64,000 nucleotides of DNA from Epithemia pelagica (GCA_946965045.2 OX337240.1:3100001-3164000); one strand, 5' to 3'; positions 1 to 11,300 are shown, counted from the stretch's first letter. Notes: generated by a model not told the origin, from the sequence alone. A program made the numbers and translations.

Positions 1-1503
1 GTTCTGGCCAAGACCTTGCCAGACTTGGTAAGCACCCAATAAGTCGCTCCCGATCCTGTGCGCGATTCCCAACCAAAAGCCCAGGTGCCTCTGTACCTCC
101 GCCGTATCCGCTTTGGAGTTGTCGTGGTACCAAACGAGGTCGAAAAAGGAGAAGTCGAGCCACTCCGATATATCTGGTGTGTCACCAGTGAGTCGCTCCA
201 AACCGGAACGGTTGTCCTGTCCCCGTGCGACGCGACTGAGAATGCCAGATTCATGGGCGAGACCGTAGTGCCAAAGACGGCGTGGAACCCGACAATCAAC
301 CATGCGACGATGCCATCGCTGTTTCAAAACGCCGATCTCACGCTCCGCGCGGTGGTTTTGTTTGCTAGTACCCTTCTCGGCCCATTTGAGATCGATACGG
401 TGAAACCGTGCCAGTTTCGTGAACTGTGTCTTGGGACCAGTCTGCTCACCAGCAAGGTCCGCAGTAAGACCATCAGGTACACCAACCTCATCAATGAACT
501 TGGCAAGACTCTGCCCGACGTCAGCTTTCGATGTTAACGGGTATACAGCCGTAAATTGGCCATCCGTGAACACCTGCGCGCACTTGTTTCCAGCCAAGGA
601 GGTGGTTCGAGAAAATAGTGTGTCCGTATAAAACCGAGTGTTCAATCGGTGTCTGTGTAAAGCCAAGTTATCCACCCGATACCGTCTCGTAATAGGGTTG
701 ATAGCAGTGCGGATACCTTGTTGGGTGGTCACTCGGAGCGTTCGTCGTGCGGATTCCAGTCCAATCATCCATTTCTTACTGAGATTTTCTGGGGAAACTG
801 ACGAATGACGGTCAGTCGTAATATTTCTCACATGGCGCTCATCGGCGAGTCTCTGAGCCATAAGTCGCGGGTCGCACGCACTGGACACCAGTCCAATTTC
901 TAACGCGATGTCTTCATGCGCGTCATCGTAGGGGTCACGACTTGGCATAGCAAGATCGACCGAACGCGGGTCCCATACTTCCTGGCGTGTCAACGTAATG
1001 GCTGGTAACGTCTCGATCTCATGACTGGTGGGCGCACGTTACTCGAAAAAGATCGTGGTTCCCCGCATTTCAAACGGAATGTGCAATCCTTCTGCCTCAA
1101 TACCGAATCCTTCATCTTCCTGACGAGTTGGATCATCGCGAACCGAATGACCAGCGTACCGGATTTGATTCTGGTTTAACAAAGTTTTCCTTAAAGAACT
1201 ACCAAACCAGAGCATTTGACGCCCAATCAGTATATATTCCGCCCCCGATACCTTGTCTCTGATGCATGTTGCACATGTGGCAATCGGTACGTGTCGAGAT
1301 GCTGCCTGCTTTCCCATGAAGTCACTAACCTTGCACTCCATTCCCGTGGTTTCGACCAAAGTCCAGTTTATTCCAGCACACGAAGTGTCTGCCATAGTAT
1401 CCATTTCATTGTTCCCGATTGTGCCAACATGACAATCCACCGTATATTCCACTTGCCCAATGGCCACTTGCCTCGGGCCGCATATGACCATGGACGCCTG
1501 GCG
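1..1503 (-). pseudogene. pol: Copia pol: aspartic protease and integrase, interrupted
   Basis: From 1503 to 1042 a protease-like segment contains ADTSCAGINW, matching the aspartic-protease active-site region of Copia-type elements (D-[ST]-x-AG). A TAA at 1039-1041 interrupts it. From 1038 to position 1 the same frame stays open and reads as an integrase: a short pre-integrase stretch (SPENLSKKWMIG), then a retroviral-type core with D in FYTDTLF (near 625), D in LTADLAGEQTG (near 460) and E in QNHRAEREIG (near 345). This segment has no stop at the window edge. The intact DDE residues show that the integrase fold was under selection until recently. Reverse transcriptase is expected to the left. 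Confidence 0.85.
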
Positions 1504-3389
1504 TCATTCGGAATAAGCACCAGGTCCGAACCGGCGTCCATTTGTGCTACCTCGGTCAGTGCCACCTGTGCCTCCGCCTGTTCCTGCGTCGTTTGCACCT
1601 GCCACGGACGGATCCGTTAGCACCGAGGGATCAACACCCCCCGTGTCTGCCGTATCGATGTCCACATTCCCAATTTCCCGACCACGTCCACGCCCGTCGC
1701 CACGTCCATCGTTACCACCGCGACCCCAATGTCCCCGTCCGGCATGACGACCACCACGGCCACGACCACGGCCGCCAGAATGTCCGTATTGCCGGAGGCG
1801 GGCGCGTTCCTGATGAACGTAAGCTTGTCCCGATGGCCCGAGGGTTTCCATCTCTTGAGAAGAAAATCGCCGATTAACATCGGTGACATCCACACCGTAG
1901 AACGTAAAGATGCCGTTGTTCTGCTGTAACCCCAGAAAAGAACGTGCACGGGTCGGGGAATGTTCAAACGTGTTGGTTTCGGAGATAAAACGATGACGGG
2001 CACGATTACCTGTTCCTGGGATGACCTGTGGGTATATTTCCGAAACTTCACAAGAAATATACGCAATGGCAGCAGCCAAGTCCCCACGGTAATTCGTACG
2101 GACAGTACTCTTGATGACGGCGAACTCGGCCGTTGAAATACGAATGTTATCAAGGAGAATCTTCACTTGGTTAGCACCGGAACGTCGGTTGGGGGTATCG
2201 TCCAAGGTGCGAAAGGCCCGAAGTAATTTAGTCGAGTAGGCATCGAAACTAAAGGCACGTTCGTTGTGGTAAAAGACAGAATTAAGAAGTGCTTCGGCCT
2301 TGTTGATACGCTTTTCTTTTTGTCCTCCCCCATCATAGTGATCTACTAAGGCTAACCAAGCGGCGCGTCCATTCTGGGATGCCTGGAATGGTTGTATCCA
2401 CGTAGCGGGTTGATCACGGACACGGTCACTGAGTAAACGATAGACTGCCTTGTTGTCTTCACGAAAGAAAGGCCCGTTGAGGGGGTAGCTGTATAATTCT
2501 TGTTCACGTGTTGTCTGAAATATGTGTCCAGGTAGCACCTCTGGCCGGATAACATAATCTAGAGGAGCTTGTTGCTTGCCAATTATGTGTGACAGGTATG
2601 TGGGAAATTCCTTCGACCAGTCTTCCCAGCTATCTTCCTTCAAGACTTCGGGCTTAATGTCGGGCGCCATGTCAGACTCGGCTTTAATTTCCATCTCATC
2701 CAGAGAATCAGAGAGAACCACTTGGTCAAAATGTCTTCTGGATCTTGAAGCCCAAAAGCATAGCCCTTGTATGTTCTTGACGACACTTGTGGGCAGACTT
2801 ATATTGTTCGGAGCCGGGCGCTGCTCCACCGCGAAGCCAACGACGTCACGTCATCCTTGCTCATCCGCCCGAACGCATGAATGGAGTTAAGCCTTTCGAC
2901 ATTTTCTAGAACGTTTATTTCGTTAGCATTCGCCCCACAGACTGTGAGGACCAGTCCGACTTGTGAGAGAGCAGGTGGCGGTCCCGCTGGTGGATGCGGG
3001 ATCGGAGGAGGAGGCGGCGGAGCGCCGCCGCCGTCACCACCCCCGCCGTCGCCATCTCCGCCTCCATCGCCTCCGCCGCCGTCGCCGCCGCCGTCTCCAC
3101 CACCGGCAGGAGCGGCAGGAGCACCTCCGTCCCCAGTTCCAGTACTCCCAGTTCCTGTTCCTCGAGTATTCCCGACTCGCGAACGCGAGCCACCAGTACT
3201 ACCACCAGTGCCACCATCACCGAGGTTCCCATTCCTTCCTGTTTTTCTCGCCGCAGGTTTCCGTCCTGCATCTGTCCCCGTACTGGTTCCCCCCGCTGGA
3301 ACAGCGGTTCCCTGCACATTCCGTGCTTCCGACCCTTCGGGGTCATTTTCCGGTGGGTTCTTCGTTGCAGCTCTAGTTGCCGTTACCAT
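1504..3389 (-). pseudogene. gag: Copia gag (nucleocapsid-type) with one frameshift
   Basis: The first segment runs from ATG at 3389 to 2799 (196 codons). It has a low-complexity Gly/Pro tract and ends in a conserved-looking stretch (FGRMSKDDVTSLAS). The second segment continues in another frame from about 2829 to 1504 and begins VEQRPAPNN. Removing one base near 2830 would join them. The second part has a structural-protein-like alpha-helical region and then a strongly basic RGG/GRGR tail, the usual nucleic-acid-binding end in Gag proteins that lack a CCHC knuckle. It ends at TGA 1504-1506; the protease follows in the same frame. Gag would form the virus-like particle in the cytoplasm. The frameshift argues for decay, though programmed shifting cannot be excluded from one copy. 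Confidence 0.75.
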
Positions 3390-3433
3390 ATTCCTGTAGT
3401 TCCCTTCCCAGTCTCACTCTGGGTCTGATAAAC

Positions 3434-3937
3434 TGTTTCGTTCCGTTCGTAACAAGAAGATTAGTAATTATACCTAACGTAACGTGTATCATGCAAAAGT
3501 AGTAAACCAGTAAACGGTAATTCCCCCAAAGATACTCTCCAACATCCGGGTAACCCCACCGACCCGAATGAAACATTGGGCCGCAAAAGCAAGAGAGAGA
3601 AGAGAGAAGAGAGGCGCTCAGGATAGTCGGTGGGAATCGCCACGTCAGTGTGTAACCCTCGGACTTAACAAAAGCGACCTAAACTTGTTGACGCACGTGT
3701 CTAGTCTACCGGTCTCTGTCCTCATATGAGGACATCATGTCCAAGATATTAAAGCCTGGCAACCTTTACCAAGATATTAAAGCCTGACAACTGGTACTAT
3801 GACCAAACTAAACCTGAGGAAAACGATGGTGCCATCCATTTTTCTCTATGCTGCAAAGAATACCATGAACTGAGATGTGCCAAATGTGTCCTCATATGAG
3901 GATATGTCCTCATATGAGGACAATGGTAGACTAGACA
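3434..3937 (-). repeat. candidate 5' LTR of the Copia element (about 504 bp)
   Basis: On the minus strand this stretch begins TGTCTAG and ends CGAAACA, giving the TGT...ACA ends usual for LTRs. It lies 44 bp upstream of the gag ATG. Just downstream on the minus strand (plus 3421-3433) is GTTTATCAGACCC. The TATCAGA core resembles primer-binding sites complementary to initiator tRNA-Met in Copia elements. The second LTR is outside the window, so the boundaries cannot be confirmed by comparison. Confidence 0.45.
3717..3922. repeat. three copies of an 18-bp palindrome inside the LTR
   Basis: TGTCCTCATATGAGGACA is a perfect palindrome at 3717-3734 and 3905-3922, with a one-base variant at 3887-3904. 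Outside these lie inverted copies of GTGTCTAGTCTACC (3697-3710) and its complement (3925-3938). Between them is a direct repeat of CCAAGATATTAAAGCCTG (3741-3758 and 3769-3786). Palindromes of this kind in an LTR are typical binding sites for a dimeric transcription factor, but none is identified. Confidence 0.7.
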
Positions 3938-4340
3938 CTAGAGGAGGGTAACGTTTTGATGTGGACGAAATACTAGAGGTAGCTCTCTAGGTAGTAGCTA
4001 CCTAGAGAGCTAGCTACTAAATACCTATCTAGCTAGCTAGGAGTATAGTAATAATCATATTGGTAGGGATGACTTCATGGCTAATGACATTTACCATAAA
4101 CCCAGTTGACAATTATTATTGACAATAATTACCAGCACTGACACTGGGAATGAGGAACGAGGAATCGAAGATCGAAGATCGAAGGTCGAAGACCATACAC
4201 CATACTCCATACTACGAGCTCGTACTTCCTACTTCATACTTCATACAAGAGCTACTACTTAGTGTTCGACTTCTTTCATCTTTTCCTCTTCTATATTTCT
4301 ATGGCGTCGAAGTGTCTCGTCGGTTTGTTGGTTGGACAAT
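3938..4340. other. non-coding gap with a perfect hairpin at 3980-4012
   Basis: No credible gene. AGCTCTCTAGGTAG and its exact complement are separated by TAG, and the hairpin extends one more pair to 3980-4012. The stem is 15 bp. The neighbourhood is rich in CTAG/TAGC words. At 4160-4250 there are short imprecise repeats of the type ATCGAAG and CATACT. AAT at 4338-4340 is the left target-site copy of the Harbinger element. Confidence 0.7.
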
Positions 4341-4357
4341 GGGTGTTTACTGAAAGT
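4341..4357 (+). repeat. left terminal inverted repeat of the Harbinger element
   Basis: 17 bp, exact inverted match to 7281-7297. Inward of it, before the first gene, a 9-bp stem hairpin (TGCTCGGCA ... TGCCGAGCA, 4449-4474) may be a subterminal binding site. Confidence 0.93.
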
Positions 4358-4653
4358 AGTTAACAGACTTAACGAACGAACACAAACTCAAATATTTTGT
4401 ACCCATAACCTGCTCATTGGATGCTTATGTTAAGATACAGCCAAGAAATGCTCGGCACCTCGGACTGCCGAGCAAACGAAACACCCTAAACACAACATCC
4501 TCAACGCACGTAAGACACCTTGCCACCTCTATAGATATATATGTATTCGTATAAGATATACATCTTGCAACCCCCCAAACAAAGAAATTCCTTGGTTGTG
4601 GTTTGCACCTCCGCCTCCACCCTCCTCCTTCTCTCTCTCATGGTTGAATCACC

Positions 4654-5886
4654 ATGGAGGAGTTTCGTCCGGCTTCCTTGTCTCCAGACTCTTCCTCTGA
4701 TGAATCTACCCTCATGCCGACACCAGTTGCAGCTGAAGAAGGGGTTGAAGAAGAGCAAGTGGTAGATGACAACGAAGAAATTGATGTCTCGGCAGAGATG
4801 CGACGACTGGACGAGCTTCGATCCTCTCCAGGAGAAGGAAACTTGCCTATGAGGCGCCGTGAGTCTCCCCGTCTTGCAAAAAAGCGTGAGGATATAGCTG
4901 CTTCGGTCGCTGCGGCTATCAAGAAGTCCAAGCGCAGCAACAATCCAACTAACTTGAAGGCGACAACACAAGCCGCGAGGGCGACAACACAACCTGCGAG
5001 GACAACACAACCTGCAAAGACAAGTACGAAGACGAAAGGAGGAAATGGTGGGGCAGGGCGGAGCAAAGGACCAACCTACAAGAAAGGGGAAGTTGACTTT
5101 CTCCTAGATCTGTTAGAAGACCTGAAGCCAGCCTGTTCTGATGAATGGGACATCGTCACTCAAGAGTACAACAAGCAGTTTCCAGGTCGTGAACGAGACA
5201 AAGACTCGTTGCGACGAAAATTCAACATCTTACACAATAAGAAGGTACCCATAGGAAACCCCACAATGCCCGAGGATGTGGAAAGGGCCAAGATGGTCAT
5301 TGGTTTGATCTGCGCAAAAGTTGATGCTGGTGGTGATGTTGATGAAGACGACCTTGGAATAGAAGAAGACGAAGAAGAAGAGGACGAACAACCTTTAAGG
5401 ATCCCGACGAACTTATTCAAGACTGGTGGCGCAGAAGCCACCAACATTACAGAATCTTCTATTTCCACAGTACGTTCCCTTAAATCCGGACGAACTCCAC
5501 ATAGGAGGTCACCCAAACAAGAACAGGCCCAAGAGCAGAAGGACCTCATGACCTGGCTCATCATGAGCATGAACAAAAAGCAGGAGAAGGACGACGAAGA
5601 CAGGAAAGAGCGTGCAAAAGAGGCCCAGCAAAATGCAACAATGCAACAGCTGCTCTTCCAACAGATGCAGCAGCAAGCAACAATGGCCCAACAGCAGGCC
5701 ACACTTGCGGCACAACAGCGCCAACAAGAACAACAACAGTTCATGATGTTTATGGCTGGTATGTTTGGAAAGAACGCCGACAACAATCATAATTCAAAGA
5801 AGAAACGAAGCCGTGAAGAAGAAGGAGAAAATGAGCACGATGACCATGGAGGACACAATGACTATCAAGATCACGAAGAAAATTAA
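4654..5886 (+). CDS. Harbinger accessory protein with Myb/SANT-like domain
   Basis: 410 residues from an ATG in a good context (ACCATGG). After an acidic, Ser-rich start and a Lys/Ala-rich linker, residues of about 145-235 (beginning PTYKKGEVDFLLDLLEDLKP) form a tri-helical Myb/SANT-like domain of the type paired with Harbinger transposases. A strongly acidic stretch follows (about 230-250). The C-terminal third is a Gln/Met-rich probable coiled coil, ending in a basic KKKRSREEE patch that could be a nuclear signal. In characterised Harbinger systems the Myb-like partner binds the subterminal DNA and carries the transposase into the nucleus; I infer the same role. The gene converges on the transposase, with 48 bp between the stops. 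Confidence 0.85.
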   Translation: MEEFRPASLSPDSSSDESTLMPTPVAAEEGVEEEQVVDDNEEIDVSAEMRRLDELRSSPGEGNLPMRRRESPRLAKKREDIAASVAAAIKKSKRSNNPTNLKATTQAARATTQPARTTQPAKTSTKTKGGNGGAGRSKGPTYKKGEVDFLLDLLEDLKPACSDEWDIVTQEYNKQFPGRERDKDSLRRKFNILHNKKVPIGNPTMPEDVERAKMVIGLICAKVDAGGDVDEDDLGIEEDEEEEDEQPLRIPTNLFKTGGAEATNITESSISTVRSLKSGRTPHRRSPKQEQAQEQKDLMTWLIMSMNKKQEKDDEDRKERAKEAQQNATMQQLLFQQMQQQATMAQQQATLAAQQRQQEQQQFMMFMAGMFGKNADNNHNSKKKRSREEEGENEHDDHGGHNDYQDHEEN

Positions 5887-5934
5887 GGACAACAATCAAA
5901 TAAAATTTAGTAAGAGTTCCATTGAAAGGATATT

Positions 5935-7152
5935 CTAGAAATTACTAGTGGCACGAGCAGCATTTTGACGGAGTTGTGGCATGTATGTCGTCTGGATTTG
6001 ATTAAATCCAACAGTTGATGCTCTAAAGTTGTAAAGAAGAGCAATCAACCGTAGAATGACTCGGCGCTCTCCAACCTCTTCACAGGAGAGACGGTCTTTG
6101 AGGCGAGGGAAAGATGCCTGTAGACCTCTCATCCCCCACTCCGACAATTGCCGAACAGAAGTTGCGGCACGAAACACTACGCGTCTCATCCGAACATTAC
6201 CATCGTTGTCAAAATTTGACTGATGCGACTTAAGCAAGGAGGGACGGTTTTCCCTTCCAAAGGCAGAATCAACTACCACACGGGCTCCACCATTATCTCT
6301 CTCCCGCTCATGTAGTTCATCTAACTTGTTGTAGATGTTTGAAATAGAGGCAAGTGTAGAGTCATGCCATGAACCTGGAGCGTTTATAAAACAAGCACGG
6401 ATTTTGCCATCCGGTGAGTAGACAAAGAGATTGGACACATAGTGGTCGTGAGTCCATCCATTGTAAAACATGTTTTGTGTCAACGGATTTGCGGCAACAC
6501 AGAGCTTCAAACCATCCATGGCTGCCCAAATGTTGGCAAGACAGGGGTACTTGGCTTGGATTGACTGTTTGAATACAGCAATTTCTTCAGGTGTTGGAAG
6601 CTCTACCTTGGCGTCTGGATGCTTGGCAAGGACCTTGACCAGGATCCTCCTTCCGAATCTAAGCCACACTGATAACGGGTTGGCTGTGAAGCCGAATATC
6701 CATTGTAGTACTTTCCTGGATCCTCGAGTACGGGTCCATGCCAGCACAAGTCCTAGACACATGACCGCTGTTATTTTCCTGCGCCTACCATGATTCCTCC
6801 TTGTAAGTCGTTGCATGTGTCCCCGATTGTTATGTGACTGTGGGTAAGGAGTGTAGGCTTTGAACATTGGTCTGAACAGGGTTAGAAGCCGATTGAACGC
6901 TGCATGATCAAAACCACAAAGGGTGATTAACGCGTCATCCTGCATTGACCTATAGAGGTGCATAAATGCAGAGTTAAGGGGGTCATGTAACGCATTTCTG
7001 CGGATTACGGACCTACGCAGTTGGTTGTATTCGTCTACTTCGTTGTTGTTCTGTTGCTGGAGAAGCAACATCATCAGAATGGAAGCTTCCTCCATTGTCT
7101 TAGTTCTTGTACGGTGGAGGGAGACGAATGAGCATTGGGGGAGATTAGGCAT
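5935..7152 (-). CDS. PIF/Harbinger DDE transposase
   Basis: 405 residues. The catalytic core shows the three expected acidic sites: D in AAMDGLKLCV (near residue 214), D in APGSWHDSTL (near 260) and the region VVDSAFGRENRP (near 292). The family signatures NGWTHDHYVSNLFVY and APGSWHDS are clear. An N-terminal helical region (MQRLTRRNHGRRRK) is basic. The reading frame is intact and of usual family length. Start at ATG 7152; a second Met 20 residues in is also possible. The enzyme would cut at the 17-bp inverted repeats and insert at 3-bp AT-rich targets, together with the Myb-like partner. Confidence 0.93.
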   Translation of the reverse strand: MPNLPQCSFVSLHRTRTKTMEEASILMMLLLQQQNNNEVDEYNQLRRSVIRRNALHDPLNSAFMHLYRSMQDDALITLCGFDHAAFNRLLTLFRPMFKAYTPYPQSHNNRGHMQRLTRRNHGRRRKITAVMCLGLVLAWTRTRGSRKVLQWIFGFTANPLSVWLRFGRRILVKVLAKHPDAKVELPTPEEIAVFKQSIQAKYPCLANIWAAMDGLKLCVAANPLTQNMFYNGWTHDHYVSNLFVYSPDGKIRACFINAPGSWHDSTLASISNIYNKLDELHERERDNGGARVVVDSAFGRENRPSLLKSHQSNFDNDGNVRMRRVVFRAATSVRQLSEWGMRGLQASFPRLKDRLSCEEVGERRVILRLIALLYNFRASTVGFNQIQTTYMPQLRQNAARATSNF

Positions 7153-7280
7153 GCGTGTACACGTGTATCCAAAGATAGGTTGTGTTTTTATTGGATTTGA
7201 CCTATTTTGTATTCAGGACATACGATAAACTTAAACTTAAACCTAATGGTTGAGTTTGTGTTTATGTTTGTGTCCATTGC

Positions 7281-7297
7281 ACTTTCAGTAAACACCC
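7281..7297 (-). repeat. right terminal inverted repeat of the Harbinger element
   Basis: ACTTTCAGTAAACACCC, exact complement of the left end, followed by the AAT target copy at 7298-7300. Confidence 0.93.
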
Positions 7298-8346
7298 AAT
7301 AACAAAACTTATGGGAGATCGTGCCATCAGGCACAGGCAACTTCTTCCCGAAGTTGTTCAAACCTCTGCACTCTGCAGTTCCTGCCCGGTGGCAGCGCAG
7401 TCTTTTATTGACCACAGCTTGGTTGGGAGTGGTCGCGGATCCCAACGAATGCTTGTACGAAAAAAGAGTTCAACAAACTGCACAGCAGACCTGAACCAGA
7501 CAGAGGACCGACCAGAGTTCTTATTACAAGCACCGGTAGGACATTTTTCTGTTTATGGGCTTCTCATTGATCAACAACAAACAACCATTTCCGTCAGGAC
7601 CGAAGTATCTTCCGGGAGGGATAGGAAACCCAATCCAGTTTAGTTCCTAGCTCTTATGACAGAGGTAGACATTAGACATGGGTAGACTATGGCAGAAGAT
7701 TTGGAATTGCCAGTTCACAACGAGCCCCTTGGTTCCCATTCGGTACGCATGCATCGCCGGCATCCTACGCTCGCACCCTCAGAAACCCCAAAATTCACTA
7801 TAACCACTAAGTGTACTAGCGTTTTTGGTTAAGTATAAGACGGGACTTAGCCGTGAAAAACCCAAATTTCCAGTCTTGTCTTGACAGCCAAAAAAGACGC
7901 TATCGCGAATGCTCTTAGTCCGATGTAACTATCCAAAAAGCTTCTCTGATACTTAAAGGTCAAAGAACCAATGTTACATCGGGGTTAGTAGTTATTGCCA
8001 ATGTCTCAAAAACTGTCCCAAGAGGGACTCCCCAAAACCAATTAAAAATGAGAATAGAATATTGTGTTAATGGTTTGCACCCCAACATGCGCGTACCATA
8101 ACATTAAAATTATACAAATATGTATACCTAATAACACACCGGTCGCAAATCAATCGTCTTTTACTCATCCATTTCAAAACATGTATGGGCGAGATTATTG
8201 GGCCTCATGCCTATTTGCCCTCTCAAAATCGAAAATGTAATGACCCATTTCTTGTCTCTTACGGTCCATTAACCAATCCTCCTTTGACACATATCTGACA
8301 ACATGTCCTTACCAGTGCACAAGTCCTAATATTATTCCTGATCAAC
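7298..8346. other. non-coding gap upstream of the 1150-residue gene
   Basis: No gene I can support. A 10-bp inverted pair, CCGATGTAAC (about 7919) and GTTACATCGG (about 7973), brackets roughly 45 bp. The stretch presumably contains the left end of whatever element carries the next two genes. I searched by eye for inverted repeats matching 13524-14300 and found none convincing. Confidence 0.4.
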
Positions 8347-11300
8347 ATGGACCCATCCCTGTACTGCAAGGAAGTGACATCTCCAACAGAGACGCAAGAA
8401 GATGACAACTTGGGCGATATGATGGAAGAACCACCCCAACCACCCTCTCCGAACCTACAAACACGTTCTATACGCCGGACAACAGGCAATTCGATTGCAA
8501 AATCATACTCGGAACGAGAAAGAGTTGCACGAGTCCGCCGCGAGTTTGCTGACGACGATACCAAGCCGTGCTCTGTGTTTGGCTATGACAGACACAAACG
8601 ATACAGGGGAGGGTTCTTTTTTTGCGGCGAGTGTCAAAAAGCTGATGACTTTGAACGCTTCAACCCGGGTCATTTTGTCAACCGAAGGAGCAAGGAATAT
8701 GCTTGTACCGCGTCACACGACAACATAATCCAACCAAGTGACCGCATCAAGATAATTTCCATGGCAAAACCTCCTCCGTCACAGAAAAGAGCTTCTTCTT
8801 CAACAAAACGCGGGCGTCAAGTTGAAGATAACGATACAAATGATGACAATACCTGTTCAGCTCATTCGATACCACGGAAGAAGCAACGAAAGCCACCCAG
8901 CAATACAACTGTAACTTCTGACAAGATATTCGAAGACTCTGACGATACCTCTGTCGTCTCGGTCAATGTTCCGGACCCTCACCAAGTACCAACCCAACAG
9001 GGAGTACCAGTGTTTCCTAACAATGAGTTGAATCCTGACCATACTCATCAACCACCGAACCCTTCTTCCAATCATGACCCAAGATCTGTACAAACTCCTC
9101 CCAATGACAGTACGACAGCAACTCTGAACCCATCCGAAGCGAATTCTGACAACAGCAGACCAGTCTACGTCGACAAAGCCACACAAACCGACTCTGTGTC
9201 GATGGACAGTGGAAAGGATATCATTATTGAGGCACTTCGTGTGGAAGTTGAAAAGCTCTCGAGGAAAAACGGAAGCGTCCGTCGTCGAGTCAAAGAACAG
9301 CGTGAGACAATCAAATCTCATTTAAACGAGATTTCAAAATTACAGAAGCGAATAACCCGACTCGAGGCTAAGCACGGAAAGATTCCGAAGTCATGTTCTA
9401 CGGATTCTAACATTGACAAGCTCGTTGCACACATTCAAGCCGTGATTGTTGAGTCAATTCGCAATCACAACGGAAACAGTCATCGTGCCAAGAAGTTTTT
9501 CCGCCAGTTGTCTCGAATGCTATTAAATACGGAGATTCACTACAATCAACTATCAGAATGTCTTACAAGATGCGTACAACGTCATCTAAGAAAGACAGTC
9601 TTTACTCCATACAACATTTTACAAGCAATGGATTTCGCCGGTGGGACACTTAATTACGGTGGAATCGAGATCCTACGGCAAGTAGAAACGGGCGGTAAGA
9701 AGAGGAAGCATACCATGATTCCTTCAACATCGGCCATTCGTCGATGCGCTTCTCTCATCGAGTCTTTCGCTGATTGTGCTGTGCCTTACCGTCCAATCCG
9801 GAATAAGAATACCGGTTCCGAGGGATTCTATTTTCGGGCGGCCGATGTTTTCGTCGCGATACTTAAGGCAGCGGGGATGTTGAAAGGGGAGGCAAGACAG
9901 AGGGCAATCCGATTTGCCCAAAGTCTCGACGGAGCGACACTAACCAAATCTTTATCACATGTGCTCGGCGGCATCAAGTTCAACGACAAAGGATGTCCCC
10001 TCAAGAGTCAGTCCAGGGATATGGTCTTCCCCCTAGTGTGCATCATTGGCCGTGAGACCAAGTCAATTGTGCGTGGCTTATTTTCTCGAATGATAAAAGA
10101 GATTCAAGAAGCCTCCGATAAAGTCCTTCCTGCTATGCACGCAATCGTCGCACTCAAGATTGTCACCAACTGTGACATGTCGGTGGATTGGAAGCTCTCG
10201 GGTCGCGGAGGTGCGGCGAAAAATGCAACATATCCGTGTTCCAAGTGTTTTGTGCGAAGCGACGAACTCCATACCAAGACAGGAGAGCTGTCTCAGTGCA
10301 AATGGTGTCTACACCACAAGTACATACAGCATGACAAAGAATGGAAGTGTCGTCATTTCCCAATGACGACAGAAGAGCAAATCGCTGGCATGAAGGAACA
10401 AGTTGACAAGTTCGAAGAAGACATGCCGGAACTCTCCGAACAGATTTCGGATGTTTGGAAGAAATCAGCAATTCACATCAATATTCACACGGATCCTAGA
10501 GTACCACCACTGCCGACACTTCTCGACAAGGTAAATTCGATCCACTTTGACATCGATGTGGCCACTGATCGACGCAAAAGACAAGTCTACTCGTCCAATC
10601 TCAACAAAGACTTGGAGCTTCGGGACCTGCCCATAAGTGGTTCATTGGCGGAGCGTCAACGTCGGTTAAAACAGAGTCACATAGCAGAATGGACCTATGT
10701 AGATGCAAGTACGACGATTTCCAAGGCAGGTGAGGTATCAGTAACAACGGCATTGGTCATGGTAATGGACACTGTGCCCTGTCTGTTACATATGGAAATG
10801 CGTCTTGGAATCAAAATCTTGTCCATGTTATTCAAAACTGGACTGACCAATTGTAAGCAGGACCTCCTACCATGGATCGAGGAAAAGGACCGTTCCTCGC
10901 TGGATCGAAAATGCCGGGCGTTCATTGATGGATTGGAAACCATTCTAAACGAGAAAATTCTAGGCAGTCACATGCTGCCGACCCAAGAATCATTGCCATT
11001 TGATAAAAAGCAGCATGTCATGGGGGAACTGAAACTCAACAATGGTAAGGTTCGACAAATTATACCATTGATCGAGCTACTCGTGGAGAAGTGTATTGTT
11101 GACGAAGCAGACAAGGCACGTTGGTTGGTAGCCATGGACCATTATCGACTAGCTATGAAGATTCTTCTGCTTCGGAGAGACGTGACGGACCAAGAAGTGA
11201 TGACGTACCAGAAGCACGCTGATCTATTCTTCAAAGAGTGGCTGCTATTATTCGCAGAGGAGGGAATCACTAACTACATGCATTTGATCGGGAGTGGGCA

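Larger units (their letters stand above)
1..3937 (-). mobile_element. Copia-type LTR retrotransposon, 5' part, truncated by window edge
   Basis: Read on the minus strand the order is candidate LTR, gag, aspartic protease, integrase. Integrase directly after protease is the Copia order; in Gypsy elements reverse transcriptase comes first. Reverse transcriptase, RNase H and the 3' LTR would lie beyond position 1. The coding frame carries one frameshift near 2830 and two stops (TGA at 1504-1506, TAA at 1039-1041), yet is otherwise open from 2829 to 1, so this is a lightly decayed copy. The diatom CoDi lineages are the likely home, but without reverse transcriptase I cannot place it. Confidence 0.85.
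4341..7297. mobile_element. PIF/Harbinger DNA transposon, apparently complete (2957 bp)
   Basis: The 17-bp GGGTGTTTACTGAAAGT at 4341-4357 is repeated inverted and exact at 7281-7297. The flanking trinucleotide AAT is present on both sides (4338-4340 and 7298-7300), which fits the 3-bp target duplication of this superfamily. Inside are two convergent genes, a Myb/SANT-like protein and a DDE transposase. That is the defining two-gene layout of PIF/Harbinger. Both frames are open, so the copy may be autonomous. Confidence 0.93.

Noticed and set aside
58-537. 159-codon plus-strand frame
   Set aside because: It is the reverse of the Copia integrase frame, which has recognisable DDE residues.
3697-3938. 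Independent MITE bounded by GTGTCTAGTCTACC arms
   Set aside because: No target duplication, and the right arm coincides with the expected LTR start; kept as internal LTR structure.
4449-4474. Hairpin as a bacterial-type terminator
   Set aside because: Eukaryotic context, no T run and a position inside the Harbinger left end.
7804-7830. CACTA word as the left end of the 8.3-13.5 kb element
   Set aside because: No inverted TAGTG partner was found between 13524 and 14400.
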